Shown here: piece after piece, positions 13,742-18,014 of the stretch
How the letters are laid out: the number at the start of each line of letters is the position of its first letter
How positions within the stretch are numbered: the stretch's first letter is position 1
Source of the DNA: Erysipelotrichaceae bacterium
GTDB lineage: Bacteria > Bacillota_I > Bacilli_A > Erysipelotrichales > Erysipelotrichaceae
Direction of reading: 5' to 3'
DNA: 18,014 nt
Assembly (NCBI GenBank): GCA_024709285.1
Contig: JANJWY010000010.1
Coordinates: 1-18,014 of the forward strand
Translations under genes and position numbers: made by a program
Notes under the pieces: model-generated
What the model was told of the DNA's origin: nothing
Database searches by the model: none
What the model saw: the letters and a program-made list of their open reading frames with translations, nothing else

Positions 13742-14626
13742 TTAATCTCCTTTTCGGGCACGTTCCAATTGTGCGATATCGAATTTTTTCATCTCAAGAA
13801 ATGCTGCGGTTACCCTGGCCTTTTCTTCTTCAGTTCCACTAAACAACGTCTCATCCCAATTGGATGGAACGATTTGCCAGGACACACCGAAACGGTCTTT
13901 ACACCAGCCACACTGCTCAGCATCCTCAACATGAGACAGTTTTTCCCAGTAGTAATCGATTTCCTCCTGATTTTCGCACATGACCATAAAGGAGAATGCT
14001 TCATTGAAATCATATTCTGCTTTATAGGCATTATCCATAGCACTGAACTGCTGTCCGACCAGATTGAAGTTCAGATATTTCACTTTTGCCTGTTCATTCT
14101 CGACTTCATTGGGTTGATAGTATTCCAGCATGTTCATTGCACCCTCTTTGAATACATCGATATAATAACGGGCAGCATCTTCACTTAATCCGGCATGATC
14201 TTTACTAAACAGAAAACTGTAGATGATTTTATGAGTGATATCCCCCGGACGTAAGAGCATCAGTTGCCATGAAAGTCCGAAGCGGTCTTGGATCCATCCG
14301 TAGAGCGGACAGAAAGGATATGGTTGAAGCGGCATCAGTGTTTCAGAGCCTTCACTTAGCTTCTGCCATACTCCGCGCAGTTCTGATTCATTATCAAAAG
14401 CTGCTGTCAAAGAGATGGATGGGTTGAGTGTGAAGTGCGGTCCGGCACTGATAGCTGTAAACGATTGTCCGGCCAGGGTGAATGTGACAAAATCGCAATC
14501 GCCGGAAGGTGTATCTTTAATGACAGTTACACCTTCTATTCGAGAGTGTTGAAACAGGCTTATATAGAAATTGGCTGCTTCAACCGCTTGGGTGTCATAC
14601 CATAGATGAGGAATGATTTTATTCAT
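13742..14626 (-). CDS. Double-domain VOC / PhnB-like (3-demethylubiquinone methyltransferase-like) protein
   Basis: 294 aa made of two tandem glyoxalase-fold (VOC) domains of the PhnB-like class. Domain 1 is about 1-127 (starts IIPHLWYDTQAVEAANFYISLF, ends YGWIQDRFGLSWQLM) and domain 2 about 132-255 (ends CGWCKDRFGVSWQIV). The DRFG(L/V)SWQ signature recurs at 114-121 and 244-251, showing internal duplication. The database name mentions a methyltransferase, but the fold is not one; these proteins are small-molecule-binding or isomerase-like with unknown substrates. The ATG has AAAGGAGG 6 bases upstream. First gene of a two-gene operon with the SRPBCC protein. A GTGGA/TCCAC stem lies in its leader. 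Confidence 0.88.
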   Translation of the reverse strand: MNKIIPHLWYDTQAVEAANFYISLFQHSRIEGVTVIKDTPSGDCDFVTFTLAGQSFTAISAGPHFTLNPSISLTAAFDNESELRGVWQKLSEGSETLMPLQPYPFCPLYGWIQDRFGLSWQLMLLRPGDITHKIIYSFLFSKDHAGLSEDAARYYIDVFKEGAMNMLEYYQPNEVENEQAKVKYLNFNLVGQQFSAMDNAYKAEYDFNEAFSFMVMCENQEEIDYYWEKLSHVEDAEQCGWCKDRFGVSWQIVPSNWDETLFSGTEEEKARVTAAFLEMKKFDIAQLERARKGD

Positions 14627-14993
14627 AAAATACCTCCTTTTATCGTGGACTTAATCCACATTTTTTCTAGCAATGAAATTTGTGTTGGATAAGAAAACTC
14701 TTGGCAAATCCCCTTCACACGAACATATGATGAATATTGCCAGTCACCTCATTCATAATCTTAAGTGTCGAATCTGATTTTTATCAAGAAATATTTGAAA
14801 TCCCTGCAACCATTGTATATATTATGAAGCGTGCTATCGCAGAATATGATTGGTCGGCAACCTCATCCTTTTCGTGATGACACTATTATACGCCTGCACA
14901 CTTCAAAGTTCTTTACATGTGATTCCTGTAACCTGATAAAGACTGTTTTTCATCAAGTTATCACCAAAATTCGGCAACTTGTTAGTCAAATAT
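14627..14993. other. Gene-poor stretch between the VOC and LTA-synthase-like genes
   Basis: About 370 bp with no supported gene. It holds a GTGGA-N5-TCCAC stem (14645-14659) just upstream of the VOC ribosome site, several short A+T-rich inverted repeats, and a 17-codon frame from ATG 14824 without a Shine-Dalgarno that I do not call. No clear promoter for the VOC operon and no tRNA or riboswitch fold was recognised. Confidence 0.5.
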
Positions 14994-15022
14994 CATACAA
15001 CTTTTTTTAAAAGTGCTATAAT
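14994..15022 (+). promoter_or_regulatory. Promoter of the LTA-synthase-like gene
   Basis: TATAAT (15017-15022) with CATACA 17 bp upstream (14994-14999). About 30 bp before the start codon. Confidence 0.6.
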
Positions 15023-15052
15023 GGATAAGTATTTTATCTAGAGGTGCAAAAA

Positions 15053-17020
15053 ATGTTTGTCCGTGTTAAAGAAATCAATCGGACAGATTTATTGTCTGTT
15101 CGAAACAAAAGGTTAACCATTATGCGAATATGGATATATTCGCTTATGTTGGGGGCTATGCTTGAAATATTACACCGCCAGTCCCTGACGGCATTTTTTG
15201 AGTTTGCAATTTCAAAGCCGATGGTTTTTTCATACAACATTTTGATTATCTTTGCTTCCTTGTCTGCATCTTTGTTTTTTAAGCGGAAGTACTTTGTCTT
15301 CGGTTTGGTTTCATTTGCTTGGTTTGTCTTAGGTATTTGTAACCTCATCATTCAGTTTTACCGTCGTACACCACTTACATTCGATGATTTTCTGTTAAAT
15401 ACTTCTATTATCAATATTATTATGATTTACTTGAACCCATTGCAAATCAGTTTGATCATATTGGCTATCGGTATCAGTTTGCTGATCATTGTTCGTTCAT
15501 GGATGAGATCTGTTAAGATGAATGTTGTCTTCAGAAAAGGATTTGTGACAATTACACTCGCGCTTCTGATGATCAACGTCATACCCAATGTTTCACCCTC
15601 TGTCCGTGCTTTTCAAAATACCAATGGCAATCTGGTGGAGATTTATGATGAGTTTGGATTTGTTTACAGTTTTATAAACAGTATCATTAATAAAGGGATT
15701 GAGAAACCTGAAGTTTATTCTCAGCAAGCCATTGAGAGCATTGTCGAATATCTGACGAAAGACAGTCACGATGCTATTAAGGCCAATATCCTTTTTGTTC
15801 AGTTGGAATCTTTCTTTGATGTTAACCGCCTGTCCGGCGTGAGTTACACTTCGAATCCGATTCCAAATTTTACCGCATTAAAACAAGCCTATTCATCTGG
15901 ATTGCTCTCTGTTCCGACGTTGGGTGGCGGTACCGCAAACACTGAGTTTGAAGTGATTACGGGTATGAGTCTGGATTACTTTGGGACGGGCGAGTATCCG
16001 TATAAAACCATCCTGCTAGAACAAACTGCAGAAAGTATGGCTTACAATCTGAAGAAACTGGGTTATCGCACATCGATTCTTCATAATAACAGCGGAAACT
16101 TCTATGGCCGCCATCTGGTTTTTAAGAATTTGGGGTTTGATGCATTTAGCACCTTGGAAACAATGCGAAATGTGGAGTTTAATGATTTGGGATGGGCCAA
16201 GGATAATGTATTAATCGATGAAATCATGGAAGCATTAAATCAGTCAGAACAGCTGGATTTTATATATACGATTGCCGTTCAGTCGCATGGGGATTATCCC
16301 AGAGTTGAAAATCCCAACTATCCATTTCAAGTTTATGGTGTGATGGATCCTACAGATGAAAATCAGTTGGAATATTATTTGAGTCAGATTCATGAATCCG
16401 ATGCCATCATTCCTCAAATCATTTCAAAAGTTGAGCAATCAGGAGAACCGACAGTCATTATTTTCTTCGGCGATCATTTACCCGGATTACATTTTGAGGG
16501 GTTTATTGAAGGTAATCGCAATACTACGGATTATGTCATTTGGGATAACATCGGACTTAAGAAACAAGATATGAATATTGAAACTTTTCAACTGGGAGCC
16601 CGGGTTTTTCAGACTTTGAATATTCATGAAGGATTGTTCACTCAGATACATCAATCTGAATCGGATAATCCAAACTATCCGACGATATTGCACTTGCTTC
16701 AATATGATGTTCTGTATGGTGAGAAGTATGCTTACAGTCAAATGAATTCATATGCACCGTCGAAGCTTCAGATCGGCTTCAGAAAACAGTCCATTAGTCA
16801 GACGAGCATCTTTTATGAGAAAGTCATTGTTACCGGTCAAAACTTTACAGAGTACAGTAGAATCATGGTCAATGGCAAAATATTAAATACGCAGTTTATA
16901 AGTTCTACGGTGTTGGTAGCTTCAAGTGAAGACGTGCAAGAAGGAAGTACTGTTGAAGTTGGTATTGTTAGTGCCAATAATGAAGTCATCAGCCGTTCAA
17001 ACGCTTTGAGATTAAAATAA
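15053..17020 (+). CDS. LTA synthase family membrane sulfatase/phosphotransferase with C-terminal IPT/TIG-like domain
   Basis: 655 aa from ATG 15053, chosen because GAGGTG precedes it by about 6 bases; an in-frame GTG at 15044 is too close to that site. Five or so membrane helices (between about 26 and 178) lead to an extracellular alkaline-phosphatase-fold domain (about 240-540). Active-site pattern: E252 in QLESFF, the probable nucleophile T294 in GGGTANTEFE, H412 in VQSHGDYP, and D474/H475 in FFGDHLPG, matching LtaS-type enzymes that transfer glycerol phosphate from phosphatidylglycerol. The last 85 residues (about 569-655, VTGQNFTEYSRIMVNG) look like an IPT/TIG immunoglobulin-like module, not part of standard LtaS. 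It may make lipoteichoic acid or modify another surface glycan. Monocistronic, with a good promoter and terminator. Confidence 0.88.
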   Translation: MFVRVKEINRTDLLSVRNKRLTIMRIWIYSLMLGAMLEILHRQSLTAFFEFAISKPMVFSYNILIIFASLSASLFFKRKYFVFGLVSFAWFVLGICNLIIQFYRRTPLTFDDFLLNTSIINIIMIYLNPLQISLIILAIGISLLIIVRSWMRSVKMNVVFRKGFVTITLALLMINVIPNVSPSVRAFQNTNGNLVEIYDEFGFVYSFINSIINKGIEKPEVYSQQAIESIVEYLTKDSHDAIKANILFVQLESFFDVNRLSGVSYTSNPIPNFTALKQAYSSGLLSVPTLGGGTANTEFEVITGMSLDYFGTGEYPYKTILLEQTAESMAYNLKKLGYRTSILHNNSGNFYGRHLVFKNLGFDAFSTLETMRNVEFNDLGWAKDNVLIDEIMEALNQSEQLDFIYTIAVQSHGDYPRVENPNYPFQVYGVMDPTDENQLEYYLSQIHESDAIIPQIISKVEQSGEPTVIIFFGDHLPGLHFEGFIEGNRNTTDYVIWDNIGLKKQDMNIETFQLGARVFQTLNIHEGLFTQIHQSESDNPNYPTILHLLQYDVLYGEKYAYSQMNSYAPSKLQIGFRKQSISQTSIFYEKVIVTGQNFTEYSRIMVNGKILNTQFISSTVLVASSEDVQEGSTVEVGIVSANNEVISRSNALRLK

Positions 17021-17026
17021 GGATTC

Positions 17027-17053
17027 ACCCTGACATCGGTTGTCAGGGTTTTT
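17027..17053 (+). terminator. Intrinsic terminator of the LTA-synthase-like gene
   Basis: A 9-bp perfect stem, ACCCTGACA / TGTCAGGGT (17027-17035, 17041-17049), with a five-base loop, then T5. Confidence 0.9.
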
Positions 17054-17080
17054 AATGAATTTTCAGTGTTGCCTTCTGTT

Positions 17081-17113
17081 AAAAAACCCCCCGATGTTTT
17101 ATCATTGGGGGTT
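17081..17113 (-). terminator. Intrinsic terminator of the ROK repressor gene
   Basis: On the minus strand AACCCCC pairs with GGGGGTT, with an inner ATG/CAT pairing across a small internal loop, followed by six U. It begins about 15 bp after the stop codon. Confidence 0.85.
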
Positions 17114-17127
17114 ATTGCTATGTCGCG

Positions 17128-18014
17128 CTAATAATCAAGAAAGTGAAGATACAAGGCAACGATTGATCCTATTTTTTTCTCTTTTTCAGCATAATCATCG
17201 ATACGCACCAAATCTTCATGTCGAATAAACTGTGAGTACTTTTTGAGTTTGTCTTTCAATGCTTGAAATGCTTCATCGTATACGAAGATATTGCCTGCAA
17301 CGATAATTTTATCGAGTCCCAACAGTACATGGGAATTTACAATACAGAAAGCTATTTTTGCCATTATATAATCCAAAGTGGCCCTTGAGTCTACCAAGTA
17401 CTTCACAACTTCGGACTCCTCAATACCCTCAGCAACGGTTGAATAAGATATCAGTTCTTCCAACGTGCGTGGTTCAAGCGGATCTACGATCATATGTCCA
17501 AACTCGGAACTTCGGTGTCGGTCATCGCTTAATAAAACACCATTGGTAACGATGGCACTGCCCACTCCCGGGCCATACTTGACCAATAAGAAATTGGAGT
17601 CTGTCGGATAGTAAAATTTATGCAGAATGGCAAGAGCTGAGACATTGTGTATGATTCTAAAAGGAAGTTGCGCTTCAACCATCAGATTTTCAACTTTTTC
17701 GACGGTTTTATCATACATCTCTAATCCCTGATATCCCCGGCATAACACAGCGATTTCATGAAAGTAGGAATCTTTCGGTATATTGAGTTGTAAGTATTCG
17801 ATTGCATTCTCAATCGATGAAATCTTTTTACTTAAAAGCAATTTGCCTTTAATATCGGTGATACTGATGTTGGTATGATTGACACGGATATCCAAACCAA
17901 TGGAAATATACTTAGTGCTGCTTAGATCAATCAGTGTCTCTTTTCTGCCTACCTTACCACTGTTTACTTCACCTAGTTCAATGATCAAACCTTCTTCGAT
18001 CAATGACTGAGTCA
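17128..18014 (-). CDS. ROK family transcriptional repressor, degenerate, 5' end cut by the window
   Basis: At least 295 aa, running off the right edge. The frame stays open to the end, and the first residues (TQSLIEEGLIIELGE...GRKETLI) are the wing of a ROK-repressor winged helix, so the DNA-binding helices lie just outside. A TTG at 18001-18003 is not a likely start. Numbering from that TTG, the sugar-kinase-fold domain follows: GLDI (36-39), GPGVGSAIVTNGVL (144-157) and EFGHMIVDP (167-175). Two family hallmarks are missing: the CxCGxxGCxE zinc motif after EFGH is absent and the loop shortened, and the catalytic Asp of the usual ND pair is replaced (HNVS, 119-122). It is therefore probably a regulator with changed or lost sugar sensing, not a kinase. 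Target genes are not visible. Confidence 0.85.
   Translation of the reverse strand, partial: TQSLIEEGLIIELGEVNSGKVGRKETLIDLSSTKYISIGLDIRVNHTNISITDIKGKLLLSKKISSIENAIEYLQLNIPKDSYFHEIAVLCRGYQGLEMYDKTVEKVENLMVEAQLPFRIIHNVSALAILHKFYYPTDSNFLLVKYGPGVGSAIVTNGVLLSDDRHRSSEFGHMIVDPLEPRTLEELISYSTVAEGIEESEVVKYLVDSRATLDYIMAKIAFCIVNSHVLLGLDKIIVAGNIFVYDEAFQALKDKLKKYSQFIRHEDLVRIDDYAEKEKKIGSIVALYLHFLDY

Noticed and set aside
14824..14877. Seventeen-codon ORF in the gene-poor stretch
   Set aside because: No Shine-Dalgarno or nearby promoter; length is well within chance.
1..18014. Mobile element, prophage, CRISPR or defence island
   Set aside because: No transposase, integrase, repeat array, toxin-antitoxin or nuclease gene, and no long terminal repeats were seen; the genes are mostly metabolic or envelope-related.

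Overview
The window looks like a chromosomal segment of a low-to-mid G+C, Gram-positive, anaerobic member of the Bacillota (Firmicutes). The signs are strong Shine-Dalgarno sites (AGGAGG type), U-tailed intrinsic terminators, extended -10 promoters (TGnTATACT / TGnTAAAAT), an LTA-synthase-type enzyme, a ferredoxin-dependent 2-oxoacid oxidoreductase and a membrane pyrophosphatase. An Erysipelotrichia- or Mollicutes-related lineage is a guess only. TGA is used as a stop, so the genetic code is standard. I see no rRNA, tRNA, CRISPR array, insertion sequence or phage gene.

Left part (1-7195, all minus strand). A truncated RibD/DHFR-type reductase lies at the edge. Next is a three-gene operon whose products are all cupin-fold and probably all act on hexose 6-phosphates: two different cupin-type glucose-6-phosphate isomerase homologues in tandem, followed by class I mannose-6-phosphate isomerase (manA). 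Upstream of it are korA-korB, a two-subunit 2-oxoacid:ferredoxin oxidoreductase with a 4-bp ATGA overlap. Then come a DUF937 protein and a membrane-anchored LysM-G5-M23 cell-wall peptidase, each with its own terminator.

Middle part (7196-13323). Divergent from the peptidase is hppA, a membrane pyrophosphatase with sequence marks of the K+-dependent and probably Na+-pumping class. Convergent to it is a malate/L-lactate dehydrogenase-family (Ldh_2) oxidoreductase. A divergent pair of small membrane proteins follows, one Gly-rich and one with a C-terminal zinc ribbon. Then come an unrecognised 236-aa protein and, divergent from it, a classical SDR oxidoreductase.

Right part (13324-18014). A coupled pair encodes a double-domain VOC/PhnB-like protein and an SRPBCC/AHSA1-like protein. 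After a roughly 430-bp gene-poor stretch comes a large LTA-synthase-like membrane phosphotransferase/sulfatase carrying a C-terminal IPT/TIG-like domain. The window ends inside a ROK-family repressor that lacks the usual zinc-binding cysteines and the kinase aspartate.

Themes: sugar-phosphate interconversion, ferredoxin-linked 2-oxoacid oxidation, PPi-driven ion pumping and cell-envelope work. Most genes are single-gene units with compact terminators, and several promoters carry short palindromes over their core elements. No defence or mobile system is visible. The most unusual items are the tandem cupin isomerases, the degenerate ROK repressor, the IPT-tailed LTA synthase homologue, an intrinsic terminator embedded in a convergent gene, and the unrecognised 236-aa protein.
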